Below, piece by piece: positions 1 to 10,705 of a stretch of 64,000 nt of DNA (position 1 is the stretch's first letter; every line of letters begins with the position of its first letter). This stretch comes from Ostrinia nubilalis (lineage: Eukaryota; Arthropoda; Insecta; Lepidoptera; Crambidae), in contig NC_087092.1 in assembly GCF_963855985.1 (NCBI RefSeq), forward strand, positions 8,370,001 to 8,434,000, read 5' to 3'. The notes beneath the pieces were generated by a model. That model was not told where the DNA came from. It did no database searches and saw nothing but the letters and a program-made list of their open reading frames with translations. The position numbers and the translations under genes were made by a program.

Positions 1-496
1 GAAAAGCTTGATCGGGTACAACACCTCAAGTTATTTTAGAACTTGATTTCATTAAGGGACTCTGAATATCAAATCGCTTAGGTATCTAAAGTCAAACGAT
101 TCTGAAATGTCAAGTGGTATAAAGTTGGGACTAATAAATAACCCATTAAGATAGTAGCGCCCTCCTGTCAATGACATACCTGGAACGATAGAGTATTGGA
201 CAACTAATAAAAATGCTTAGTCCTAAATGACTGACGGATATCGTAGAGACCTGAAAGTTGGAAGGTGTGTTCTTTGTATGACGTAGGCATCCGATTTTCT
301 GAAATGGGGTCAAGAAATGAAGGGGGTGAAATAAGGGGGCAAAGTTTGTATGGGACAGTGATTATTTGGTTCAATCTACTTGAAATTTTGCTTAACAATT
401 CCTTAATATTATAATTTATGACAAACGTGTAAAAGGGGTAGAAAGTTATTTTGGGAGTCTTACTGCTTTTGATTTAATTACTTTTTATTTTTACAA
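1..496. other. No gene recognised
   Basis: AT-rich sequence with only short open frames that do not resemble a known protein. I see no terminal repeats or tandem repeats here. Confidence 0.6.
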
Positions 497-769
497 GTGT
501 TTGAAAACTCCATGTCAGATTGCAATCAATGTCAAGTGAAATCTCAAATTAACAATAGAAATAAAAATAAATTGGCTATACCCGCTTTTAGACTTAATAA
601 AGTGTTTGCCTCTTTTATGGGACAAGGTATCCATTTTTATAACAAAGTCCCTGATAAATATAAAGAGCTACCGTATAATAAATTTAAAGATATAGTTAAA
701 GATCACATGCTTAAAAAAGCCTATTATACAACTCGAGATTTTCTTAATGATAAGTCATCCTGGGAGTAG
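497..769 (+). pseudogene. Reverse transcriptase C-terminal tail
   Basis: About 90 codons are open to a stop at 767-769. Residues near the middle, GQGIHFYNKVPDKYKELP, followed by NKFKDIVKDHMLKKAYY and a final DFLNDKSSWE, match the conserved end of lepidopteran jockey/CR1-type LINE reverse transcriptases, in which the protein closes with a KAYYxxxDFLxDxxxWE-like tail. The catalytic palm with the F/YxDD box is absent, so this is a 5'-truncated copy and not a working gene. The first codons probably lie outside the original frame. The pattern match is good; the exact clade is inferred. Confidence 0.75.
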
Positions 770-1447
770 GATTATGGTCCTCTCATGCTCGCACTAAAAA
801 GAATTAAAATGAAAAGTAATGTATAAACTCATAATAATTTCTCAAATGTTATAGTGTCATGCTTCACAATCTGGACTGTTACTTAGCTTTATTATTAGTT
901 TTTTTTTTAAAGAGATAACTTGGAATTGTCATTCTCACTAAAATGTCTCTGGGGTGGTGGCGTAGTGAGGCGGGTCGTTATATTCCCTCTAATATGGTCG
1001 AGTGAAGCGATGGCTGGTTCACTCGTCATGTCTGTGAACAGGCGCTGCTTTCGGGGACTGGTCAATCCAAGTTATTCAAATTTATGTATGCGAGTCATTT
1101 CTACTAGTATCTTAATATGTAAGTCTAGATATTAGCACGTCACTACCTTGTTTAATAAACCACGCAATCTTGTATACCCATTCTTATAAGATACACCATA
1201 CAAGAATGCATGGTAAATTCAGTGAACTGCTCCTGAATCGAATGTACCTACTACTACTATTTCTATTTATTTATATTAACCGGCAGACAGTGGTGACTGA
1301 GTTTGTTGCGGCGCTTCTTCTCAGCACTTGCCAAATGTTGGTCTCGAAGCGCTGGTAGGGTAAAAAGATTATGAGACATGTAGAGGCTCCTTAAGAGCAA
1401 AATGACGATTTGTAAGAACTATTTATTAGTCCAAACAAATAAAGAAA

Positions 1448-1472
1448 TTTTGACTTTGACTTTGACTTTGAA
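1448..1472 (+). repeat. TTTGAC short-repeat LINE tail
   Basis: Roughly four TTTGAC units follow an AATAAAG signal. Such hexamer tails mark the 3' ends of CR1/jockey-type LINEs and fix the element's end. Confidence 0.8.
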
Positions 1473-1516
1473 TTGAAATGTCTCAATTTCAATGAGGAGG
1501 CTCTGCATTTATTCCT

Positions 1517-1639
1517 AGAATTCCCCTAACACCGTCAAATTACCCTTTCGAATTCAAGACAGTGCAGTTTCCCATCAAAATCTGCTTCGTAATGACTATA
1601 AACAAAGCTCAAAGTCAAACTCTAGCGACCTCTGCATAA
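1517..1639 (+). pseudogene. Helitron PIF1-type helicase fragment
   Basis: An open stretch reads RIPLTPSNYPFEFK and then FPIKICFVMTINKAQSQTL before a stop at 1637-1639. This is the C-terminal part of the PIF1-like helicase of Helitron RepHel proteins. The MTINKAQGQT-type box is helicase motif VI; here the usual G is S. In intact proteins a HGQLYVACSRV segment should follow, and a garbled remnant may lie at 1650-1690. No Rep domain, start or Helitron ends are visible nearby, so this is an isolated decayed scrap. It is the same protein family as the fragment at 24626-24745 but a different segment of it. Confidence 0.7.
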
Positions 1640-2215
1640 ACTCCCATGAGTGCTCAGAGCGGGTGCCTGCGGCAAGTAACCGCGTGTGATGCTCATAGTG
1701 ATTTTCAATACAGAGCCCCGTACATACGTTATACATAAATTATGGAAAGAAAACACCCAGACCAATACAAAAAAATATGTATGCAATTTTAGTATAATAT
1801 TTTTATTTATTAATAAACAAAAAGACTGAACAAAATTGATGCGTGTACTGATTAATGTAATTAACTACATGCAAAGTTTCGTGAATTGCAACAACTATAA
1901 TTTATTATCCAAGCTCTAAATAATCGCTACTAAGAGTAACTGATCATAAAATGTTTTTCCAATCGCTCAAGCTCCCGAGGACCTAACGATAGGTCGGGTG
2001 ACGTAATCTTGAAAATTCCGGAAGGTCGGGTGACGCCACGCCTCTTTGAACCGTGTTTACTTTGGCAGTTATATTTTATATTTATTCGATTCTTAAATAT
2101 ATTCCCAAAAATTCTGAAAGTTGTTTTAATTTTTATCACTTGGATATGATTTGTATTAGAAAGTGCTGTGAGTGTGACGCTTGAACGGAAGGAAGTCAAC
2201 CTAACCTAACCAACT
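1640..2215. other. No gene recognised; duplicated 13-mer
   Basis: AT-rich. A 13-base motif, AGGTCGGGTGACG, occurs twice 32 bases apart (1991-2003 and 2023-2035). CCTAACCTAACC at about 2200-2211 resembles two units of the insect TTAGG telomere repeat but is too short to mean much. Confidence 0.5.
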
Positions 2216-2324
2216 GGTATTTCTATACTGTGTAGCCGCGAGAGCTCTTTGGCGCGCTGTCTTCGGCGAAGTATTGCGCGCGCAGATTTTGACAGCGCGA
2301 AATACCTACTTTAGCAGAAATACC
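2216..2324. mobile_element. Short palindromic MITE-like element
   Basis: GGTATTTCT at 2216-2224 is mirrored by AGAAATACC at 2316-2324. The 109-bp interior is GC-rich, with repeated GCGCG blocks (GCGCGCTGTC, GCGCGCGCAG, GACAGCGCG) that could fold back. I could not identify a clear target-site duplication, so the superfamily is open. Confidence 0.45.
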
Positions 2325-3431
2325 AAGCCTTAATATCATTTATTTTGTAGGGTCCATGACTTATAAAGAATTCATTTAGAGGTCGCCATTAAAAAGTTTG
2401 CGCATAAACTCGGCAGTTAAGTATAGCTTCTGCTGAAAATTATGAGTACATAATTGATTCTTCATAAATCCTCAAAAAGTAGAAAAATCTGATCTCATTT
2501 GATTCACTCATTAATAATGAGTAATTATTACGAACAGCACGGAGGTGTGAATACTGAGTTGTACACGTCGTTTGGGTTATTAAATGCGCGAAAACTTCAC
2601 AAACACGAAAAGTTAATGGACTCTTTAGTTAAAACGAACTTACAACGCAATTTACCCAGGCAGCTTACTAGCAAGTAAGTAAAGAGAAAACGCATATAAC
2701 GAGCTCTGTAAAACGCCAGAGCTTTTATTGCATAAGCTCGCGCAAGGAGCTTGCCAACTTGGTGTCCGCCAAACGCAGCGCAGCGTGTTAGATATTCCTA
2801 TCTAACGCAAACTATAATAACCTATTAGAATTTCAACACAGAGATAATGACGGTTTGTAAACTAACTACCGTTCGGCGAGCGAGGAGATTTAAGGCCAAT
2901 GTTGATTCTGTAGTCTTTCGTTATTAATCATCGCACAGTGACGCAACTTAAAGTAACAGTTCATGTCATAAATTAAGCTCCGTGAAGGAATGATGCGATT
3001 TACAAATAAGATTAAATAGATAAATGCTTATTTAGGACATACTAGTTGCGACACAACTAGATATTCATTCCAATATACAATCTATGTCTATAGAAAGATT
3101 TTCGGAATCGAATTCACGCTATCTTTAAAATAAAAAATAATCTTTTGTCACTGTCTAGACTTTAGACTAACTAGTTTAACAGGATGTAATTATCCTGGAA
3201 TCAAATTGTCTGGCTGCTAGCTGTCTGCCATGGGGGATGCTTGCATGCATTACAACTATCAGGAACTTCCAGAACATATCCCGCGATCCTACGTATTTTA
3301 CAAATACAGTATCATAGTAAATCATCTAGTTTGACAGACAACACCCGCACCCTTTCGTAGTTCTTTATTTACGAATACGAGGAAAATTGAATCATTGATT
3401 TCACTGGATTTATCGCGCATTTCTAAAATAC
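2325..3431. other. No gene recognised
   Basis: Low-complexity AT-rich DNA with small hairpins, for example TTAGATATTCCTATCTAA near 2789. No coding similarity or element ends are seen. Confidence 0.55.
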
Positions 3432-3478
3432 GATAAGTGACATACATACATACATACATACATACATACCCACTTATC
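3432..3478. repeat. CATA microsatellite inside an inverted 8-mer
   Basis: About seven CATA units (3440-3468) are flanked exactly by GATAAGTG (3432-3439) and its reverse complement CACTTATC (3471-3478). The flanks can pair to give a stem with the microsatellite in the loop. Confidence 0.8.
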
Positions 3479-3889
3479 TTGTCTAACGAGATTTTTATAC
3501 TACTTATTTATACTTCTTAGAAAGAAGTACCAACGTATCGCAGTTAAAAGAAATGGGAAATGTATGATCATGATTTATTTGCGTAATAACTTGAAAATTT
3601 ATGTTTTGTGTCGTACGACGGACAATATTTTTCTTGGTTGTTTTTATTATATTCAAGCTTGATGGCAAAATATTTCAACGGTTCTTAACCTCAGTAGTAA
3701 AATTATTTTTTATATGACTACTAAAAATTAGAAGTTGGCACAAGAAGCCATAATGTACTTAAAATATTGGTTACTACACCTATATTAAATTGACGGAGGA
3801 AATGTAAATCATATGTAATTATAGCATTCAAGTCGACGACATTCGTCTGATACGACAGCATTTAACTCGGTATCTGCGAGTTTTGCTGG
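3479..3889. other. No gene recognised
   Basis: AT-rich, with no element ends or coding signal before the hAT target duplication that starts at 3890. Confidence 0.55.
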
Positions 3890-4127
3890 AATGTAGCTAG
3901 GGCATGTAATATCGGAAGGTTTTCAATTCCGATATTGGATTCCGATATTACATCTCAATATCGGAATTCCGATATTAATATCGGAATTGAGTTCATGTGC
4001 TATAAAATTAATATTTGGTTATATTCGTAAGAATTCTGGATTGTTTACAATAAAAGAATGATTTTAGTCATTTGGTACAAAACAGCATTTCATAAAATTA
4101 AAGTATTTTAAAACCGTTTTTACGTTA

Positions 4128-4210
4128 TGGGTATCCATTGCATTTTGTTTTTTATGTGACAAGAGGCAAACGAGCAGACGGATCACCTGATAATGAATGG
4201 TTACTGATAA
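4128..4210 (-). mobile_element. LINE/SINE 3' tail fragment
   Basis: Read on the minus strand, ATCAGGTGATCCGTCTGC followed by TCGTTTGCCTCTTGTCACAT and a run of A matches a tail that is very common in lepidopteran retroelements. It shares the ATCAGGTGA core with the SINE at 60.6 kb. Only the tail is present. Confidence 0.55.
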
Positions 4211-4433
4211 TGAGCCTATATGGACTAGCAAATAATTAAAGTGTTTTTGTAAAATCACAGGTATCAAACAAACTTTTACTCCTTCATTATATTACCCTGT
4301 TTTATGTTGGTGGAACGAATTTTAGAGTCATTCAAATCACGTGTTACAAAAATTGTAGAGAGTGGTAAAAAACTTGAATATGCTTGTAATTTGTTCCTTT
4401 GATTATCGATGTACAACTCACAAAACCACTAGC

Positions 4434-4576
4434 CAGCCATAATGTCAGCCATAGGACGTTCACTGCTAAACACAGGCTCCGATGCTGATTTTCACAATGG
4501 CCGGTTGGTGGCGGCCTGTATCCAGCGCCTTCCTGCTACCTTTATGAGTTCGTCGGTCCACCTTGTGGTTATGAGT
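4434..4576 (-). pseudogene. RTE-type LINE, C-terminal coding scrap (antisense)
   Basis: On the minus strand the sequence reads RWTDELIKVAGRRWIQAA and then TNRPL before decay. This is the conserved end of lepidopteran RTE reverse transcriptases (RWTDDLxKVAGxxWxxAAxDR). It lies in the opposite orientation to the RTE piece that begins about 110 bp downstream, so two separate copies are present inside the hAT element. Confidence 0.7.
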
Positions 4577-4651
4577 CCTACTTAATTTTTAACACCTGTA
4601 ATATGTTATTTACCTATGTTCCACGAATAAACGAATTTTGATTTGATTTGA
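4577..4651 (+). mobile_element. LINE 3' tail with TTTGA repeats
   Basis: AATAAACGAA is followed by TTTTGATTTGATTTGATTA, a short-repeat tail typical of LINE 3' ends. No coding part of this copy remains. Confidence 0.6.
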
Positions 4652-4689
4652 TTACGCTGCGCTTTCCGGTACGTGGCCTCCACTTCAGA

Positions 4690-5057
4690 ACCTTGCTGCC
4701 TCATCGTCCGTCTGTTTTTCGTACTAATGCAGAACCGTTGGAAGACCTTATCACAATGCTCGAAGACCTTAATCGAGTTTCCCAACAGGTAGGCTTTCTG
4801 ATGAATATGGAAAAAACGAAGCTTATGTCGAATGTCCATGTTGCTCCTTACCCAGTTTCGGTTAGGAGCTCGATTCTCGAGATTGTTGACAAGTAAGTAT
4901 GTCTATCTCGGACAAACGATCAGCTAGGTAGTTAGATGCAATTTCGGGAAAGAGGTAAATCGTCTAATACGAAGACGAAAGTCTTCAATTAGTGTGTGTT
5001 ACCATTGATGATATACGGCTCGAAAACGTGGCCTTTGAATATAGGGCACAACGTGCT
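4690..5057 (+). pseudogene. RTE-type LINE reverse transcriptase, 5' half of a split copy
   Basis: An open stretch reads EPLEDLITMLEDLNRVSQQV, MNMEKTKLMSNVHVAPYPV and SSILEIVDK, then shifts frame into YVYLGQTI. Further on it reads CVLPLMIYGSKTWPLN and AQRA. This is the segment just after the FADD active site of RTE-type endonuclease-reverse transcriptases, through to the thumb. The FADD box itself is missing, and stops and frameshifts show that it is dead. The frame is cut at 5057/5058 by a DNA element and resumes at 6461 in register, with TGCT duplicated. Confidence 0.85.
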
Positions 5058-6456
5058 GGGTCATTCCATCGTTTCGGGTGTTACGTTCGTACACACATAT
5101 TCAACAATTTCATGTATTTTGAAATAGTATTTTAATAATGTTAGTGCCTTAATCTGTCCGTTTTTAGTTGTTTTATTTAAATAATAAAGTTTGTACAGCT
5201 TAGAATGTAGGATAACGAAAATATGAGTCGAAAAGTGTGCGTTTCGGGCGTTACGAGATTTTGCCTCTATGTTCCGACTGTCGCTGCATTTACTCGAGAT
5301 TTAGCGAATTTTCTTAAGGAATCATACCTAAAACTTACAGGACTTCTAAAGTATGAAATTTACAAACCATGTAACATACAATCACTGTTAAATAAAACGT
5401 TTTACTATTTTTTTATAAATTTCTTCTTTGTTTCGGGTGTTACAATGGTTTTGTTTCGGGTGTTACGAGTACGAAAATTCAACGCGTTTTATCGATAAAA
5501 TCGATGTTTTATTAGTAGCTAGGTACTACAAAATAAAAAGTACAACAAATAAACACAATTAGAGCGAATTCTGGTTTGAAATTACGAAGCAGCTTTTTTT
5601 AAAAAATATACAAAGTGCAAGTTTAATTTTTCCTCAGAATATAGCTTTTTCCATTGTTTTTGGCTTGAAATAGCATTACTTTAATTTCTAATTACGATAT
5701 TTATTGGAAATGTCAAACATCGACACTTTTTAGCAATACCTTAATTTTAGTGTTAAGTCGACATTTCAAAAAAGTCTTAAATTGAGAAATATGACTCCTT
5801 TTCCGATTCCAGCGCTAGTGGGAGGTCAAAGGACCCTCACAGTAATACTTTTTCACTTCTCCAAGCAATATACACACAATATCGACACATAAATAAAAAT
5901 GTAATATCCGAAACGTTTCGGGTGTTACAGTTTTTAATCATGAAAGAAACATACTAAATTAGTATCATGCTCAGATATTAGTTAGTATTTGAAATCATTA
6001 CTACCATGACCTTACTTTTACCAAATATTGTTAACCTAATCCATGTGTAAGGTACAGTAATAAAACAAATACCTGTTTTTCTGTTTCGGGTGTTACATCG
6101 CCGAAGTAACAAGAAAACACACTTAAAACTTGATGATTATCAATTTTTTTGGGACTATGACGTTATTTACCAATACTATGATAAATACCCTCGAATCATG
6201 TAGTGGCAAAACGTTTCACAGATTGATAGTTTTTTTTTAATCGTATTACTAATAATTAAGAGAGAAAATGATCATTCAGACAGTTGACTTAAGTATAGAC
6301 TTTGAAGACTAATAACTTAAAAATCACTTGTTTCTTTCAGATTTTTTTTGTTGCACATTATAATTTGGAATGTATACTTTCAAAATTCATCAGATTTAAT
6401 GCGAAAAGAACATATTTAGTTTTTCACCCTCGGTAACATTTGTCATGGAATGACCC
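5058..6456. mobile_element. TIR element (1399 bp), TGCT duplication, superfamily unknown
   Basis: The ends are perfect 12-bp inverted repeats, GGGTCATTCCAT and ATGGAATGACCC. TGCT occurs directly outside both ends (5054-5057 and 6457-6460). Removing the element and one TGCT restores the LINE frame ...AQRAMDRDKLGVSL, so the boundaries are exact. No transposase is recognisable. The interior carries six near-identical direct copies of GTTTCGGGTGTTAC. The 4-bp duplication and GGG ends do not let me name a superfamily with confidence. Confidence 0.9.
5071..6096 (+). repeat. Six direct copies of GTTTCGGGTGTTAC
   Basis: Copies lie at 5071-5084, 5241-5254 (one change: GGGCG), 5430-5443, 5453-5466, 5915-5928 and 6083-6096, all in the same orientation. 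The first sits 13 bases inside the left end. A weaker, differently arranged relative (CCTCGGTAACATT) lies by the right end. The asymmetric layout suggests binding sites for a transposase or another factor. Confidence 0.9.
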
Positions 6457-6612
6457 TGCTATGGACAGGGATAAGCTTGGTGTTTCTTTACGAGATCTAA
6501 TCAGAAACGAGGAGCTCTGTAAACTAAGGTCGCTGACATAGCCCGACGGATTAGCAAGCTGAAGTGGCAATGGGCAGGACACATAGTACGCAGAACTGAC
6601 GGTCCATAGTCC
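6457..6612 (+). pseudogene. RTE-type LINE reverse transcriptase, 3' half of the split copy
   Basis: It continues the frame broken at 5057: AMDRDKLGVSLRDLIRNEEL, then after a frameshift VADIARRISKLKWQWAGHIV and RRTDG. The KLKWQWAGHIxRRTDGRW block is a hallmark of the RTE C-terminal region. The Trp and Gly expected after DG are lost. The rest of the C terminus, a mirrored relative of which lies at 4434-4576, is absent here. Confidence 0.85.
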
Positions 6613-6989
6613 AGTAAAATTAATGTTTGAAAGGGAGTTGAGATGTCGTTCTTTGTTGACCACGTACCTATGGCAAACGCTAAAATTGATTTGGAACAAG
6701 TTAAATTAACCATAAATAGTAAAGATATTAAAATATTTGCAGTGGAACAAAAAGTGATGGTGAGAGACATGAGAAAATCATTGGTCTTTGCCAATCATGT
6801 ACTTTGGGCTTTGTGGCAGGTTGTGGCGCGTTTAAACGCTTTGTTTAAAACCTCAATTAAAACTTTTATCTGATTCCGATATTACGATATTGGGTCGCTC
6901 AATATCGGAATTGAAATATCGGATCTCGCAGTCCGAGATTCCGATATTACGAGATTCCGAGATTCCGATATTCATGCCCTAAATGTAGC

Positions 6990-7919
6990 CAATTTGTCCA
7001 AAACATTTTTGTCAAGATACTGCGTGCATAGGAGGAAAATATTAGAGACAGTAGATGTTATTATTCACTTTAACCGTTCAATGTTTATCTGGACGTTAGA
7101 AACAAAGCCGATCAGATCACTAGATTAGATTAAGAATTAAATGCCAGCCACAAACAGGTGAAATCTGCATTTCTAGTGTGAAAATCTCTAAAACATGAGC
7201 GTCATGCAGATGTATTGCACTAACGTATTTTTTCCAACAAGTAAGAATATGCTAATCAACACTGCGTTCATGTGCGCTAAGTAACGCAACAGATCAATGT
7301 GCATCGAACTCAATGAAGAGTTTAAATCCGCGAAAAGAAAATACAAAAGAATTCATCTACCTACGAAAATATTGGCTCAACCTATTTTAGTCTACTGTCT
7401 ATTTTATGTGTTTTACACAAAAATACATATTGTAATACAAAGGTTTTTTTTTGTTTTTGACTTTTTAGCCCTCCCTCAGAGCATCATCCTTTGTATTTGA
7501 TTTTTTTTTTTACTTGAATATAACTTAGCTTCTGACCGCACTGGCACATCCATTTAGACCCATCGATTACAATAATCATAAGAAAACAGGAATAACTGTT
7601 AAAACAACAGCTAACAGAACAATTTTAGAATAGCGGAAAATTAAACCACACGATAAGTATCAGATACTATGCCAGCAAATATTTGTAGGAGGTTTGTCAG
7701 ACACGATGTTGCTTTAAGGTACCTACCAATTTAATAAATTGTATTTACCACTCTTCGTAACATTCTTGCAAATAAAGTTGTTGATTCTATTCATTCAAAC
7801 AAACTTTATATGCATAGTTATCTGTGGAAACTTAATTGATTTATGTGTTTTTACTGTATCTTATTAAATTAGGTATATTGTAACTGTACGTTTCCCAAAT
7901 ATAAAAAAAGATTAGTTGT

Positions 7920-7925
<6 letters not shown>
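6990..7925. other. No gene recognised
   Basis: AT-rich with T-runs near 7500. No coding similarity or paired terminal repeats are seen. Confidence 0.55.

Positions 7926-7968
<43 letters not shown>
7926..7968 (+). repeat. A43 homopolymer
   Basis: Forty-three consecutive A, flanked by TAATTAT on the left and TTATAATTAT on the right. It may be the tail of a short retroposed sequence. I could not match a target-site duplication upstream, so its origin is unresolved. Confidence 0.85.
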
Positions 7969-7970
<2 letters not shown>

Positions 7971-8127
7971 ATAATTATATAATCCTGAAAGTATGTCCAA
8001 TATTCATCAGTGGAATCTTTATGAGAAAATAACTCTGTTGATAGATGTCTGTCAACAAAAGCTTACGAGACAAATGAACTGCCTGCTGCTTGTCGCTACG
8101 AGTAAAAATAGTTACCTACATATGTAG

Positions 8128-8804
8128 CAGCGTTGCCAGACGTCCCGATTTTGGCGGGACATCCCGATTTTTTAATCAAATTTAAATGTCCCGCGCGGGA
8201 CAGGCTCGGTCCCGCTTTTCGGAGAGAAACACTCACTTCACCAGACTATTGTTTGAAACGCCATATTATTGTAAATAATAAAACTTTTTTAATTTCGATA
8301 TTTTTTCTTTTTTTATTCTAAAGACGAATTTAATGATAGAGTAAATCTGTACCTCTAGCATGAACAACTTTCGTCTTCGAATCGTTTGCGTATTCGATAA
8401 AATTCGATACTCAACCTTCGAATTAAACGATAACGTGACAATTTTGATTCTCAAAATAAGTTTCGTGCAACCACTTTACGACACAAGGGTGCTGTTGTAG
8501 TTTTCGTACTAAATCTTTTGATGGCGATTTGAGTACGCAAACGATTTGAACTCGAAAGATTTTCGTGCTAGCCGTTCTGATTTAAAATATTATTTTTTTG
8601 TTAAAATACATTTTCTATGGCTACTTTTGCTATCTATTGTCACGTAAACGTAATTTTAAGTCAAATAAAAAGAAAAATATTTGAAAACCTTTGATTATTA
8701 TACGTTTTTTTACTATGTCCCGCTTTTGTACGGAAGAATCCCGCTATTTTCACTCAAAAAGTACCAAAGTCCCGACTTGGCGAAAAAAAAAACTGGCAAC
8801 GCTG
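8128..8804. mobile_element. hAT MITE (677 bp)
   Basis: Perfect 12-bp inverted ends CAGCGTTGCCAG / CTGGCAACGCTG are bounded by an exact 8-bp target duplication, ATATGTAG, at 8120-8127 and 8805-8812. CAGxG ends with an 8-bp duplication are diagnostic of hAT. Subterminal GGCGGGAC / GTCCCGC-type blocks occur at both sides (about 8140-8220 and 8715-8775). No transposase frame is present; short open frames inside are not recognisable. Confidence 0.93.
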
Positions 8805-8812
8805 ATATGTAG

Positions 8813-10705
8813 TAACATTAATCTGTAAATACACACAAAGAAGGTAACTTTCAAATTAAACTTTCAAAATAGTCGTAAGTAGTTGTTAGAATACAAGCCG
8901 TTATTTTAGATTAACGTGAGGTACCATTTAGATACATTCAGTCCCATTTCAGAGTGAATGATTACAGTCGCAGCTGTTTCCACTTTTCCGGCGAGTGTTC
9001 GCGAGCAGTAAATAACGCGACCCTAACACAATAGGTAGGCAACTGAAGGGAAATGAGACCGCAGGTTTAATTGTAAAACGCCAGCAGCACTGACTTCAAA
9101 TTTCTTCTTGAGTACTAAACGACGCTGTCGCAAGGAGTTTAAGAATTGGTACTTTTTAGCCTGCTTAAGTATTCGCAATAATTCGCATAAACAATTCCGC
9201 TATTGGTAGCTTTCAACGTAATATCTTTAAATAACTTAGTTACAACCGGGTCGACTACAATTTCTCAAAGGTATTTCACAACTACATAAATATGACCTAA
9301 AAACCAACAAAGGCCTCAGTTAGATGTGATCTTGACCTGTTATTGTATTATAAAAGGACATTTTGCGTCATTTTACGAGATACAAACATTGTTATTTAAT
9401 ATTTCTCCGTGAAACAAAGATTCTCAGTCTTCTACATTAAAATATCATTAATTTTCCATCCAACGAGGCACATGTTGTTATAACTGAATACATCTCAATT
9501 CGATTTCCTTAATTTTACCGAGACAAGCCTACATTTTAGCAACAAAATTACAACATAAACGTATTACAATTTTGAATTTACCTTTGATAAAGCTTCGGTC
9601 GGACATGAATTTGAGTGAAGCGAGGGGAAATCTCCTCGAATGATGTTCGTTCAGTGATGGAATCAATCAAATTCATTAAGCATAGTTAATTACGGAGATC
9701 AACATTATAATTTAGGTATGTACCTCAAACATACCTTGCTCATTTATCAGGGGTGCGGTATATTTAACAAGGACTTGGCATCAAGTGTCTGTGCGTCCAA
9801 TCGATCTAGCTAAACTGCTTCAACATTTTGAAAAATGGACGTCACGAACTCAGCGTAGCTTCGCTTATACGGAAAAAAGGGGATTTGATGAAATCATTAT
9901 TAATGGAGCCATGAGTAAAATAATATTATGTTTTTCATTTCATACAGGTTTCCAAGAAACATTACGTTTTGTATGACATTTATAGGATAGACAAGAGATA
10001 CTACCATTAAAAATATTAACTTTAAAATTATATTACCTACCATTGTTTGGAGGTAATGTATTTCTGGCAGTGATGTCTCTGATAAATGAGATCTCTCTCA
10101 TACAACACTGCGCTGCATAAGATATGCAGACTGTTTTAATTTAAGTTTACGGTCCATCGTAATTTAATGTAGGTATCTGTAATTTATGATAATATCGGGT
10201 TGCCACAATATGAGTATTTAGCCCCTCGAGTATGTAGTTCCAAAATAATAAAAAAAAGAAATGACCAAACCACGTCGAAATAACAAGGATTCAACAGTAA
10301 AGCATCAATGTGTTACCACTTAATTAATACAACTTCGTGATTAGTCACATCAAATGAGACGATTGAAATTAATATAAATATTACGTTATTTATATTAGTT
10401 TAATTTGACGCAGCAGCCAGCCAAAAAGTCAAGGATCACGAGAAGTGTGTAGAGGTCAATGTCAAACGCAAAGTAGACATAAAAAGAGAATAGTTCCGAA
10501 TGTGAATTGTTTTACTACTAGGAATTAATTACCTAATATACTAAAATACGATAACTGCATGTTTTGGGGAAGTTTTAGAAAAGAAAGAAAAGAAAAAAGA
10601 AGAAAGGAGAAGAATTTAGTGTGTGTGTTTAGAGAGTTTAACCACAAAACAGATATAATCCTTAGGAACAGTAATGACCTAATATTATCTAACCTATGAT
10701 TGTAT
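8813..10705. other. No gene recognised (1.9 kb)
   Basis: I looked for coding frames, element ends and RNA genes and saw none. There is a purine-rich stretch (AAAGAAAGAAAAG type) at about 10570-10610. Confidence 0.5.

Larger units (their letters stand above)
497..1475 (+). mobile_element. 3' part of a non-LTR retrotransposon (jockey/CR1-type), 5'-truncated
   Basis: The stretch starts with the C-terminal tail of a reverse transcriptase frame (stop at about 769). A long 3' untranslated region follows. Its last 190 bases (from about 1285: GTGACTGAGTTTGTTGCGGC, then CTTCTTCTCAGCACTTGCC) resemble the 3' UTR found in many lepidopteran LINEs. It ends with AATAAAG and a short TTTGAC repeat, the usual short-repeat tail of this kind of element. 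The middle (about 900-1280) could hold a further insertion that I cannot resolve. The element lies directly upstream of a Helitron helicase scrap in the same orientation. Family level is uncertain. Confidence 0.75.
3898..6981. mobile_element. hAT-type element, non-autonomous, with nested insertions
   Basis: The ends are inverted: TAGGGCATG at 3898-3906 and CATGCCCTA at 6973-6981. An exact 8-bp target-site duplication, AATGTAGC, lies at 3890-3897 and 6982-6989, which is the hAT signature. Both subterminal regions are packed with AATATCGGAAT / ATTCCGATATT units (about 3910-3990 and 6875-6975), as expected for transposase-binding arrays. Little of the 3.1 kb is hAT sequence. The interior holds a LINE/SINE tail scrap, an antisense RTE piece, a LINE tail and a sense RTE fragment split by a further DNA element. 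No hAT transposase (no RW or C-terminal dimerisation block) is visible. A 76-codon open frame at 6643-6873 has no recognisable match. Confidence 0.9.

Noticed and set aside
2198..2212. CCTAACCTAACC as a telomere-repeat insertion site
   Set aside because: Two or three units of CCTAA are common in insect DNA; there is no array and no TRAS/SART-like LINE junction.
4606..4839. Minus-strand open frame over the RTE fragment
   Set aside because: It is the shadow of the plus-strand reverse transcriptase sequence, which matches the LINE family clearly.
6424..6794. Two minus-strand open frames near the hAT right half
   Set aside because: They cross the junction of the TIR element and the RTE LINE, so they cannot be one conserved gene.
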